From Sphaerolaimus hirsutus (Eukaryota; Nematoda; Chromadorea; Monhysterida; Sphaerolaimidae), in the NCBI GenBank assembly GCA_964036195.1, contig OZ038459.1, positions 15,187,206 through 15,251,205 of the forward strand: 64,000 bases of DNA, in the 5' to 3' direction. Under the pieces are notes generated by a model, which was given only the letters and a program-made list of their open reading frames with translations, was not told where the DNA came from and made no database searches. Below, piece by piece: positions 54,011 through 64,000 of the stretch. Position 1 is the stretch's first letter, and the number at the start of each line of letters is the position of its first letter. The translations under genes and the position numbers were made by a program.

Positions 54011-57000
54011 ATGATACCTCATTTCCTGTTGTCCCTGTCAACTCTAATTTTTACGTTTGTTTATCCGGCGTCAACTGAAAACGGTTGCTATGTGGTCGTG
54101 GGACGGTTGCTATGTGCGAAGAAACCAGATATCGTTTATGGTACTCGTGTTTTCCTGAAGGACGTTGATGGTTGGTGAATATTTTTTACATGAAGGATTC
54201 AAACCAAAGGGTCAAAAGTTAAGTAGCCCAGCCGCACGGGCGACCCACGGCGGGGTTAACCAAATCAAATTGGCGTTCTTCGTTGTTTTTTTTCAAAATT
54301 ATTCGTCGGTTGCACTGCGGCAAATTTTTCAAAAAAATCTGAATCGTGATATTTGCCGGGCACAAGACCACTTTGTAGGTGCTGTAACGAGATGTAAGAA
54401 GCACCCTTACTGTGTCTGATGCCGTTCATTTTTTGCCACCTCCCCTACTTTCAATGTTCTGTAGCCTGTGATAAGCCTGTAGTATTATTCTCCACGGACC
54501 GAAGATTTTACACGAGCACTTATGTTGGCAGTGTGCCAACGAGTACATCTCACGGTCATCTCACGAGTCACTAGAGTATATCTCATGTCTACGATTTATT
54601 GTGCATGATAAATACCTATGTAAATTTCTGTCGCAGTGCTACATGACGACACCGCTGGTGCGAATATTAATTAGCTCGACAAGTCTTTTCTGATATGCCG
54701 ACTCATTTGTATTACACTCTCCGGAACGGATGCAAAAATGCCAGTTATCACAGCTAATATAAAAACTAGGCTGCTGACCAGGGGACAATTCTCAAAAGTG
54801 ATAATAAGTTGGGTATGTCAGTAAGTGACAGCGAGAAGTAGATTGTCAAATGCTAATTTGAAAAAAAATCGTTATTGTTAAATTTGCTTCTCACTTGCTA
54901 CTTTTCCACTTGCGGGACTCTCAAAAATATTATATTTTACCTGGATCAATCAATAATACCATTCAATTTTGTCGGGCTGCCCGAAAAACTTACGTCGGGC
55001 TAATTAAATTCATCGCCCGGCATAGACTGGGCGAATGAGGATGGTTTTTTTGAAGTCGCCGGCTGCGCCTACGATATTGGAACGTGGAATACTCCTGAAC
55101 CCGAATTGATGATAAGTCACAATTGCAGGTGATTATTGCAGGTTTTTTTTTAATAAGAATTACGCATGTACGCTGAAATTGTTGAGGTGTTAGGACTTGT
55201 CTGTGCATGTGCAAAGCGCCAACACTTTGGCGCTAAGACCCAAAAGTGTCATGGCGCCTTTTCTAACCCTTATGGAACGATTACAGCTCGGGCGTAAAAT
55301 TCCAGCGTAAAATTCCATCGCAAAATTGATTACATGAAAGTGGATGATGATACAGGTCTGCAATTTTTCATGGACAATATGTTTATCAATACCTTCATTG
55401 TGACCAAGGGTCATAGTCAACGGTCACTTCTATTTGATTCTGAAAATTCAAAAATTTCTATTTTACGCTGCAATTTTACGCCAGCTGAAGAAAAGTCAAT
55501 TCTACGCCAGGTGATTGCATGCAATGACATAGCGTAGAATTGATTTTTCTTCGGCTGGCGTAAAATTCCAACGTAAAATAGAAATTTTTGAATTTCCACA
55601 ATCAAATGGCAGTGACTGTGGATGATGACTCTCGGACACAATGAAGGTATTGATAAACATATTCTCCATGAAAAATTGCAGACCTGTATCATCATCCACT
55701 TTTATGTAATCAATTTTGCGATGGAATTTTACGCTGGAATTTTACGCCCGAGCTGTAATCGTAGCATTAGCGCCAGCGGTGCCACAGCAAAATGGCACCA
55801 AGCGCCCTGGCGCTATTTGTTTTAGCGCTAGCGCCAGGCGTAGCGATTTATATGCGCCCTGGCGCTTTTGGCCATGGCGCTATTTTTTGGTGACGCCAGG
55901 AACAAAAGCGCCTGGCGCTAGCTCCAACGTAAAGAGCGTCAAGCGTCAAAAGCGGCATCACTAGGCAGGGTCCAGGGCCATGACGCTTTTAAATCAGTAG
56001 TCTGGCAGCCTGTCAATGACATGTTATGTCGCCTGTAAATAACCCACTTTTTCTTCTGATTCTGACAATTCAGTAAATCAGAAATTCCACGCGTAAATAG
56101 GGTTCAAACGGGATCCCGATCCCGATCCCGGATCCCGTGAAATTCCGGGATTTAGCAGTCCCGATCCCGATCCCGATCCCGAAACCCCAATCCCGATCCC
56201 GATCCCGAAATCCAAAAATACCAATCCCGATCCCGATCCCGAGAACTTTCAAATCCCGATCCCGATCCCGAGAATCTCTCAAGTCTGGGATCCCGATCCC
56301 GGAAAAAATATTGGAAATTATAAAAAGTGAAAAAAATGACATTTTTGCGTGCAAAAATGTGAACGCAAACCCCCAGCGTCCATTTTATGTCACTTTTCTG
56401 GCATCCAACAGTGTTTTGAGACCTTTATGAACAACTGTGAATGCCAGAACAGTGAAGAAAATCTCTAACTCTAGACCCCAATCCCGATCCCGAAAAAATG
56501 CCAATCCCGATCCCGATCCCGTGACCCCAATCCCGGCCAATCCCGATCGCGATCCCGATCCCGAAATCTCAAAATACCAATCCCGATCCCGATCCCGATC
56601 CCGATACCGAAACCCCAATCCCGATCCCGATCCCGAAATCTCAAAAAGTGAATCCCGATCCCGATCCCGAAAAGTCAATCCCGTTTGAACCCTACGCGTA
56701 AATCGAGTCATTTACATAGCATTTTTCAGTGCAAAATGTATTAAGTGCCAAGCCAGGCTGGGTGATATCATGAGTTGTAAAAATGTATACAAACGCAGCG
56801 GTGCTAAATTTGCCATTAGGTCTAGAAATTTGCCTAGTCATGATGGTTCAGGCATCGGTAATAATGTAGAAGCGTCATGGCGCTAGCGCCAAAGCAAAAA
56901 GCGCCGTGGCGCTTTTTGCGCTTGGCGCTGTTTTTTGGTGGCGCCAGGAGCAAAAGCGCCAACGTAGAGAGCGCTTTAGGCACATAGCGGCTGGCGCCAT

Positions 57001-57410
57001 TTTCCTTTGGCGCCACTGGCGCGTTGTGCTCGGGATTAGAAAATCGCCATGGCGCGCTTGGCGCCAAAGAGTTGGCGCTTTTTACATCACTAAGCATCTG
57101 GAACGAAATGTAATCATCCCTATGCGTTCCCGGACTTCAATTGCATCTGATATTTCATTTTGATTGGCATACCGCAAAAAAAACGTCTGGCTGATTAAAT
57201 TTCACAGCTGGATTTATGGACAAAAAGTTGCCCAATTTCCATCATTGTAATGGTTCATTTTTTGTCAAATGTTTGATGGCGCATATTTTACCCGCATTTA
57301 AATATTTTCGCAGGTTCGATCACGGCGAGGACATTTACATAAGCGTATGGCCAGTTTTTGCTCCAAAGAAGACACTTCTTGGAAACATATCACTCGATGA
57401 GCAATGGTGA
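54011..57410 (+). CDS. Transthyretin-like family protein, secreted
   Basis: Exons 54011-54170, 55026-55128 and 57314-57410 join in phase (1 then 2) to give 119 aa. A signal peptide of about 20 residues (MIPHFLLSLSTLIFTFVYP) is followed by the family's beta-sandwich strands: VVVGRLLCAKKP near the start, a loop, then NEDGFFEVAG (57-66), ELMISHNC (80-87), IYISVWPVFAPKKTLLGNIS and a short end. Nematode transthyretin-like proteins are secreted, small and numerous; some act as bridging or signalling molecules, but the role of this one cannot be inferred. It is a little shorter than usual (130-150 aa). Cys26, Cys36, Cys67 and Cys87 could form disulfides. Intron 2 (2.2 kb) holds a foldback and three MITEs. 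Confidence 0.85.
55278..55761. repeat. Foldback element of TTTTACGCC words in transthyretin-like intron 2
   Basis: CGATTACAGCTCGGGCGTAA on the left is reverse-complemented as TTACGCCCGAGCTGTAATCG on the right, and the arms match over about 230 bp. It appears to be inserted within a GCGCCA-word element (55200-55260 and 55765-55990). Its right end matches 255-320. Confidence 0.75.
56098..56694. repeat. hAT-like MITE made of GGGATC words, third copy
   Basis: TAGGGTTCAAACGGGAT and ATCCCGTTTGAACCCTA ends, flanked by CGCGTAAA on both sides, an exact 8-bp duplication. It is in the opposite orientation to 42782-43384 and shares its centre (GTTTTGAGACCTTTATGAAC). Confidence 0.88.
56859..57092. repeat. 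hAT-like MITE of GCGCCA words
   Basis: TAATAATGTAGAAGCG and TTTTTACATCACTA ends with flanks GGCATCGG and AGCATCTG (6 of 8 matching). The interior iterates GCGCCAAAGC and GGCGCTTTT. Confidence 0.55.
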
Positions 57411-57689
57411 TTCCTGGAAATCCTGTAAAGCATCATTTATTTCCTATTTAGACTACGCACCTTCAAGTGGGAGAATCTTTGCCAGATTTGTTTGTGATTT
57501 ACTTTTTGTCAGAATTTTCACTAAAATCTTGCATAATATTTACCAATTGTCTCTGTATACAAAACGATGCTGAAGTGATATCCAGCTTGATTCACGATCG
57601 ATCGCTGCCACACTCTTCCCACAGGCGGGTGTATACGTCAATACTCAGAGTGGTGGTTGCTTTTTCACCAGGTGCCGGTTGAGCAATTG

Positions 57690-58375
57690 GCAAAGTTAAG
57701 AGTAAAATAAAATGACAAATGGCAAGTTAAGAGTAAAATTTAAAGTAAGATTTAAAGTGAAGCTGGAGTCAAAAGTTGAGAGTAAAGTTAAAAGATAAAA
57801 GTAACATTTTAAGCTTTAACTTTTAACTTTACTCTTAACTTGCCATTTGTCATTTTAATTTACTCTTAACTTTGCCACTTGCGGAACTGGCCCCAGGTGA
57901 CAGCCTATGACCCTGTAAAATGTAAAATGTCATGCAAAGTGTCAAAAATCGTGTAAAATGACGTGTAAAATGGCAAACGGACGTTTGCCGTGTTCGAGGG
58001 CTTTTTACGTGTCTTTTGAACACTTTGCATAACATTTGACATTTTACTGGGCCTTACTTTACTGACCATTTTTACGGAGTATTGGACTGCCGCCAGCCCT
58101 GGTATCAGTTCTGCAAGTGGAGAAGTGAGAAGTAAAATGGCAAATTCGAAATAAATTGGCAAAAGCGAAATGAAATGACAAGTGAATTGGCAAAAGCGAA
58201 GTAAAATGGCAAGTGAATTGGCAGAATCGAAGTAAAAAAATAAAAATTGAAAGTAATTTTTCTTTGTTTTTGCCATTTTACTTCTGAATTCACTTCGCTT
58301 TTGCCATTTTACTTCTGAATTCACTTCGCTTTTGCCATTTTACTTCTCATTTCGCAATTTGCGGAACTGGCCCCA
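57690..58375. repeat. Cluster of AAGTTAAGAG / AAGTAAAATGGC inverted elements
   Basis: Two inverted repeats with ends near GGTGCCGGTTGAGCAATTGG and CACTTGCGGAACTGGCCCCAGG flank a CCWGG-target MITE at 57897-58097. The interiors are simple iterations of AGTAAAATGGCAAG. They lie just after the transthyretin-like stop codon and may form its 3' end region. Confidence 0.5.
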
Positions 58376-58565
58376 GGTCGCTTACCCTGGCCGGGCCGGG
58401 GGAATTGTTAGAGGGTGTGTGTCGTAAATAAATAAATACAACATTGAATGAAGGTGTACACGTCTCAGAGGGGGCTATTAAAGGAAATCTTTGAACCTCA
58501 CTGCTTACGTTTTCCACAACATTTCTACGTATTCTACGATTTTCAGCGCATACGGTCATAAACTA

Positions 58566-59002
58566 CCGTATTACCTCGAAATACCCCCATGGGGGTTTAT
58601 TAGTTCGCCAGCAAAATTTGAGGGGGGGTTAATTCGAGGGGGGGGGTTTATTCGAGGGGGGGTTTTATTATTTCGTCAGAAATTTTCGTAAGGATCGTAG
58701 TAAATAGTAGGCATTTGCGTACCCAAAATAGGTAATAAACGTGTCCGAACAGGATATATTTGGACATAAAAACGTAGATAGCTACACAAACTACTCTAAG
58801 TGTAGCTGCAATGCAAATTAACAGTAATATACATCATGTACATTGTGTACATGACGTATTTATTATGTACATGACGTACATCATTCCGAAGGGGGGGTAT
58901 TTCGAGGGGGGGGGGTTTATTATTTCCCCAGCCTATTTTGAGGGGGGGTTAATTCGAGGGGGGGGGTTAATTCAAGGGGTGGGATAATTCGAGGTAATAC
59001 GG
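58566..59002. repeat. TA-flanked poly-C/G MITE, TTACCTC subfamily
   Basis: Inverted ends CCGTATTACCTCGAAATACC and TAATTCGAGGTAATACGG flanked by TA, with G tracts of up to about 9-10 and AT-rich centre containing repeats of ATGTACATGACGTA. Confidence 0.7.
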
Positions 59003-59347
59003 TATTTACATGTTCAATGAATTTAAATTTTTTTTAACCCCCTGCGTCGTATCACTTTCAGTCCCGCGCGTCTGGCCGATTTTTGTTGTTTTGCTGCAAA
59101 TGCGGTAAACCTTGTTTGTTTCACGTCAACGCGCCTCGAAATCGCCTACGCACACTGAAAGTTTGGGCTCCGCGTCCGAACGTTTTTCGATCCGCTAGTG
59201 TGGAAATGGTATTTTCAAAAAAAATTGTTTTTGAAAAAAGATAGGACACTCCTATCACAGAAAGTTTGAAAAAAGTTGGAGTTTTTAGTGCATTATATGC
59301 ATGAGGGCCTGATTTTTGCCACGAAACAGGCTCCAGTTCGGTTAAGT

Positions 59348-59568
59348 TCATTTTTCCGCATTTGTATAGTTCCGCGTCCAAAAATCGTTCGGATGCGGAA
59401 AAAAACTTTTCCCTTCCACCCGACTACCAATTCTCACTTAGTAATGAGCGTGCGGCACAAGTTGCATTACAGTGTGCGCACATTCATATTGATGATCACT
59501 CCACTAAATCGATTAGTGGACGATTTTTAACTATTTTAAGACATAAAATTAGGGAGTATAAAAGATGA
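59348..59568 (+). other. Coding-like open segment, unidentified
   Basis: A 73-codon open frame ends at a TGA at 59566. It reads protein-like (LPPDYQFSLSNERAAQVALQ and then IHIDDHSTKSISGRFL) with mixed composition unlike the repeat frames around it. I do not recognise it and see no clear upstream exon. It may be the last exon of an unknown gene or a chance frame. Confidence 0.2.
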
Positions 59569-60004
59569 TCGATGTTTTTAATGCGATTCAAGTATCATAT
59601 TTACGGCGATGCGCTGTGCGTTGCCGTAAACTTCTTCATTAAATATTTATAATGATGGCTTTACGAAACGATGTTGCAATGATAATAACTATTATTTAGG
59701 TACGCTAAATTGCTTAGTTACTAGAGAGTGTGACAATTCAGTTCGGCTTTTCCGATTAATGAGAATTCCATCAGTGGCTACTTGCTAGTCATTGAATGAC
59801 GTCATTGGCTACGCATCCTCCCAAAAGTTTGAGTCCTGGCTCAAATTCCGGTCGAAAAGTTTCCGGCGCTTTCCATCTCTACGCAGATGCAATTCCCACG
59901 GTTTGTAAAAATACTCGGAAGTGACAAGACTTGTACCCGGTGTAAATATTTGTCCAGAGTTCGCCTGAAATCCGGATGTTTTAATCCTGATCGCTTTAAC
60001 CAAG

Positions 60005-60376
60005 GGGACAGTCCAAAGTCCTGTAAAGTGTGAAGTAAAGTGTCAAATGTAAAGTCAAATCCAAAGTTAAATGTCAATCATCATGCAAGGTGTCAAATGT
60101 AAAGTAAAGTGTCAATTGTGTGTCAAAATCTTATGTTTTTGTATCCAAATATTATTTTTCCACATAAAATTAAAATACAAAACATAAGATTTGAATACAC
60201 AAATGACACTTTACTTAAGACACTTTGCTTGACAATTGACATTTGACTTTGCATTTGACCTTACATTTGACACTTTACATTTGACACTTTGACCTTTGGC
60301 ACTTTGAATGACAATTGACATTTGACTTTGCATTTGACTTTACATTTGACACTTTACAGGGCTTGGGACGGGCGTG
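60005..60376. repeat. CCWGG-target MITE with long TGACATTTGACTTTG array
   Basis: The left end GGACAGTCCAAAGTCCTGTAAAG is matched by TTTACAGGGCTTGGGACGGGC at the right. The interior is a series of TCAAATGTAAAGT words inverted around TACAAAACATAAGATTTG near 60180. Confidence 0.6.
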
Positions 60377-60765
60377 CACTGCTACGCACACGTGCCCGAT
60401 ACGCACATATGCCCGTTTTTTTCACTTGACATGTTTTCAAGTGATTTTCAGATATGAGTAAAGTGAAAAAAAAGTTGTGCAATGACATTAGTAAACTTTT
60501 TCACTTCACTCATATCTGAAAATCACATGAAAATGTGTCAAATAAAAAACAGTGAAAAATGGCTATTTTTCACTGTTTTTTTTCACTTGACACATTTTCA
60601 AGTGATTTTCAGATATGAGTGAAGTGGAAAAAGTTCACTAATGTCATTGCGCAACTTTTTTTCACTTTACTCATATCTGAAAACCACTTGAAAAAGTGTC
60701 AAGTGAAAAAAACGGGCATATGTGCGTATCGGGCACGTGTGCGTATCAGGCCTGCCCCCTTGGGA
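60377..60765. repeat. Compound inverted repeat of TTTTCACTTGACACATTTTC
   Basis: CGATACGCACATATGCCCG at the left is matched by CGGGCATATGTGCGTATCG at the right, around four alternating copies of a 60-70 bp unit containing CAGATATGAG. A related single copy lies at about 20820-21010. Confidence 0.6.
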
Positions 60766-61065
60766 CTGCCACTAGGGGAATTTTGGAAGGGTGAATGTTC
60801 GGGGCAGGTGTGGGGGGGTATTTTTACCAAGGTGTCAAAAAGAAAAATGGTTCGAGGGGGTGAATTCCAGAATATATTGTATTTATAATAATCTAACTTT
60901 GTCTAATTGACAGGTACACTTAAACTACTATGAATCTTCTACACTATACTTGACTCAAAGTGGCCTTCTTAGCTAATAATAGTAACATCTCACCAAGGCA
61001 ACAAATCTGTCACTCAATACAACATTCACCTTAGCTCTCACTGGATTATCAACAAATATCCACTC

Positions 61066-61389
61066 TAGTGATGTAAAAGCGCCATGGCGCTAGCGCCAGT
61101 GTAAAAAGCGTCATGGCGCTTTTGGCGCTTGGCGCTACCTTGCTGAGGCGCCATTGGTGATTGGCGCCATGCCCACGAAAAGCGCCATGGCGCTTTTGGT
61201 GTTTGGCGCTATTTTTGGCGGTGACAGGAACAAAATTCCTGGCACTGGCGCTTGGCGCTAGCGCCAAAGCAAACAGCGCCATGGCGCCATTTTGCTCTGG
61301 CGCCACTGACGCTTGGCGCTGGAGGTCGGAAAAGCGCCCTGGCGCTTTTGGCGCTGGGCGTCATAGTTCTGACGCTTCTCACATTACTG
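61066..61389. repeat. GCGCCATGGCGC-word MITE
   Basis: Left end TAGTGATGTAAAAGCGCC and right end GACGCTTCTCACATTACTG are diverged inverted repeats. The interior iterates GCGCCATGGCGCTTTTGGCG. The target duplication is not clear (only ATCC shared). Confidence 0.55.
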
Positions 61390-61929
61390 ATCCCTGTCAT
61401 ATTCATGTTCATTTTCATGGATTTTGAGTTGTTTACATAGATTTTCATCAACTTTTAATAAATATTTACATGTTTAAATTGATGCCGTTTAGTGTCTATG
61501 AGGAGATCGCATGTTTGAAGCTAATTTCTCACATGAGTTTTGACAGTTAAGCGCAATGTGTTTGGCAAGGTTACATTCTTAATAATCTTCTTAAGAACGT
61601 CTTAAAATTCTTTGTGGGTTCTGTGCGCGTGGAACAGACACTAAAACACTGAAACTGCATTTGCATCGAGAACAGAGTATTTAGTCGAACACTGTTTTTT
61701 TTTAAACTACCTTACACTTTTCGCTCGGCGCGTTGTAAAATTGATAAGAATTTGACGTGAAAAATTATCTAAAACTAAATCTATTTTAAGTAATTCAGCT
61801 GGATATTGATAGGCAGAATTATTTTTAATGGCACGGTAGTGGCATAATAAATCGGTTTTAATGTGTGTTTTTTAGTCTTCGTTAGCGATTTTAAAGGATT
61901 TTAACGACGTATACAATACTTTTATTATA

Positions 61930-62773
61930 CCGTATTTACTCAAATAATCCCCCGGAGACTTCTTTGAGGGGGGACTATTCAAGGCGGAAATTATTATTTC
62001 ATCAAAATTTTCAAGCAATTTTCTATCAACTGAGTTCATGAAATATGCTTTATCGAAAAAATAACATGCCATTTTTGTTCAGATTACCTATACACAATAA
62101 ATTTATCATATGTATGCCTAAAGAGGGGAATTATTTAAGGAGGGGGGGGGATTATTTTTTATTCACTCGTCTAAGGCCGGAATTAGAGCTCAGCGTCGAT
62201 TCGACGTGAAATGACGACGTGAAATGACGTCGTGAAATTAATTACACGAGTGTGGATCATGCTACGGGTCTAGAATTTTCTAAGGATAATATATGAATCA
62301 ATACCTTAATCGTGTCCAATACTGAGTGTTATCAGCCACAACTAGAGCGAATTGAAAAATTCAATTTTTATCATTTCACGTCATCATCATTTCACGTCAC
62401 AGTGTCAGGGAACAACTTGACATTTCACGTCAGACTATTGCAAGCAGCAGTCTGACGTGAAATGTCAAGTTGTTCCCTGACACTGTGACGTGAAATGATG
62501 ATGACGCGAAATGATAAAAATTGAATTTTTCAATTCGCTCTAGTTGTGGCTGATAACACTCAGTATTGGACACGATTAAGGTATTGATTCATATATTATC
62601 CTTAGAAAATTGTAGACCCGTAGCATGATCCACACTCGTGTAATTAATTTCACGACGTCATTTCACGTCATCATTTCACGTCGAATCGACGCTGAGCTCT
62701 AATTCCCGCTTAACAGGGGGAAATTATTCAAGGGGGGATTATCCAAGAGGGGGAATTATTAGAGTAAATACAG
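61930..62773. repeat. TA-flanked poly-C/G MITE carrying a nested foldback
   Basis: Outer ends CCGTATTTACTCAAATAATC and ATTATTAGAGTAAATACAG are inverted repeats flanked by TA. At 62181-62703 a second element is inserted: a near-perfect foldback of 520 bp with arms built of GACGTGAAATGACG words, meeting at GCAAGCAGCAGTC. The outer element is split at GTCTAAGGC...CTTAACAGG. Confidence 0.75.
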
Positions 62774-62991
62774 TATATCAGTAAAACATATTTCAAATGG
62801 GTGGATTATGTAATCGAAGAAAATACCAAAACTGTGCTTAAAAGAAAGCGCTCTTGCTTCCTTTCGCATTGTAAATTCATTCTTTTGAGGATAAAATTCT
62901 ACCCAGGGGCCAGTCCCGCAGGTTGAAAAGTGCTTTACTGTTGACTTGACTCTTGACTTGGCTCTTGACTTGAACTTGACTCTTGACCAGG

Positions 62992-63209
62992 GGGCAATCC
63001 CAAGCCCTGTAAAGTGTAAAGTAAAGTGTCAAATGTAAAGTCAAGTGCAAAGTAAACTGTCAATTGTCATGACAAAAGTAAAGTAAAGTGTCAATTGTCA
63101 TGCAGAGTTCAATAATAAAATCTTTTCTTTTTTGTTTTGATTGACACTTTACTTTACATTTGACACTTTACTTTACACTTTACAGGGCTTGGGATTGCCA
63201 CCAGGGGTC
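62992..63209. repeat. CCWGG-target MITE, well-preserved copy
   Basis: CCAGG flanks both ends; inverted termini are GGGCAATCCCAAGCCCTGTA and TACAGGGCTTGGGATTGCCA. The interior has TAAAGTAAAGTGTCAA words. It is adjacent to a GATAGATAGCTGG-type repeat (63210-63590). Confidence 0.7.
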
Positions 63210-64000
63210 TCCTAGGGGGCTGGGGGGCTGCCCCCGCCCCAAACCCGCCAGCTATCTATCTATCCCGGAGGCAAATTTTTTGGCTATATATACCCCAAAT
63301 CGGCCAGCTATCTACCTATCTGGAGCGATTTTTGAGAAATTTTGCCTTAATTTTCGCTCGAAATCGCTAATTTTCATACCTTTTTATTCTTTTTCACCTT
63401 TCATACAAATCGCGGCTTTCGCATATACACATGTTTATATACATATTTTTAGCCATTTTTAGCCTGTGTTAGCTACTTTTAACCTGTTTTTAGCGATTTT
63501 TTCCCCTTTTCTGCCTTCTATGCATTGAAAAAGCCTATATAGTTTCCCCCCGCGAGCCCCCCCCCCCGCGAGGGCCAAAATCTTGGAGACCCCTGCTCTT
63601 GACTTTGTCACTTGCCGGTTCCGCAAGTGACAAAGTCAAGAATCAAGTTAAACGGCAAGAGCAAAGTCAAAAGTCAAGTCAGTTGACAAGAGTAAATCAC
63701 TTGTCAACTTGCGGGACTGGCCCCTGGTACACGCCTATATGATTCAAACGGAAAGATTCACTAAAATGTGCAGAAGCTTGTGTGCCCTTTAAGATAGCCA
63801 GATGTGAAATTTACGGTGTTTTTCAACCTTTTTTTCCGCAAAAATGGAAGTGGCGCGCTGCGCATTGTCTGTGCGTAGAAAATCAAAAGTTTTGAACTGG
63901 TGAGCTTTCTAATTTTGTGCCTAATACCAATTGGTGTGTGCATTCACACCTTGTTAGGCGTACCACACAGTACACCGAAAATTTTGAGTTACGTTCCCGT

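Noticed and set aside
59809-60077. Minus-strand frames ending LFDRNLSQDSNFWEDA
   Set aside because: One is partly composed of the right end of the MITE at 60005; both strands are open and no exon structure supports a gene.

Overview
This window is nuclear DNA from an invertebrate, almost certainly a nematode. It encodes a cuticle-type collagen with the nematode N-terminal domain and a furin-like cleavage site, and a small secreted transthyretin-like protein, a family that is essentially nematode-specific. Introns run from about 50 bp to 12 kb and are stuffed with non-autonomous DNA transposons. That is unlike compact rhabditid genomes and suggests a repeat-rich, non-Caenorhabditis lineage, but the species cannot be named from the sequence. 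About 90% of the window is introns, intergenic DNA and repeats.

I rebuilt eight spliced genes by hand, checking that codon phase matches across every junction. In order they are: (1) the 3' end of a DOMON-domain gene (+, 6309-7398); (2) a secreted trypsin-like serine protease, 6 exons, 291 aa (+, 10556-17003); (3) propionyl-CoA carboxylase beta chain PCCB, 11 exons, 552 aa (-, 31788-19603); (4) an APMAP/strictosidine-synthase-like beta-propeller protein, 9 exons, 422 aa (+, 21809-25133), lying wholly inside the last intron of PCCB; (5) GID4, substrate receptor of the CTLH/GID ubiquitin ligase, 4 exons, 227 aa (+, 32838-47549); (6) a Lys/Ser/Thr/Pro-rich protein of unknown function, 9 exons, about 836 aa (-, 44017-34098), lying wholly inside the 12 kb second intron of GID4; (7) a cuticle collagen, 9 exons, 527 aa (+, 49769-52979); (8) a transthyretin-like protein, 3 exons, 119 aa (+, 54011-57410). 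PCCB and GID4 are divergent, with about 1 kb between start codons.

The repeats fall into recognisable classes. One is a set of hAT-like MITEs with 8-bp target duplications whose interiors are iterations of one short word (GGGATC, CGATATT, AAACGTTTTT, GCGCCATGGCGC, GGCACC). A second is TA-flanked mariner-like MITEs with ends CCGTATTTCCTCGAAATA and long C/G tracts. A third is a family with ends near GGCAGTCCCAGACCCTGTAAAATG that inserts at CCWGG. There are also several foldback elements of 0.15-1.4 kb. One copy of the CCWGG family forms an entire intron of the DOMON gene with splice sites at the target duplication, which is the structure of an introner. No transposase, reverse transcriptase, tRNA, rRNA or CRISPR array was seen.

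The stretches 1-5942, 7400-10450, 17250-19600, 47660-49740 and 57420-64000 hold repeats and no gene I can support.
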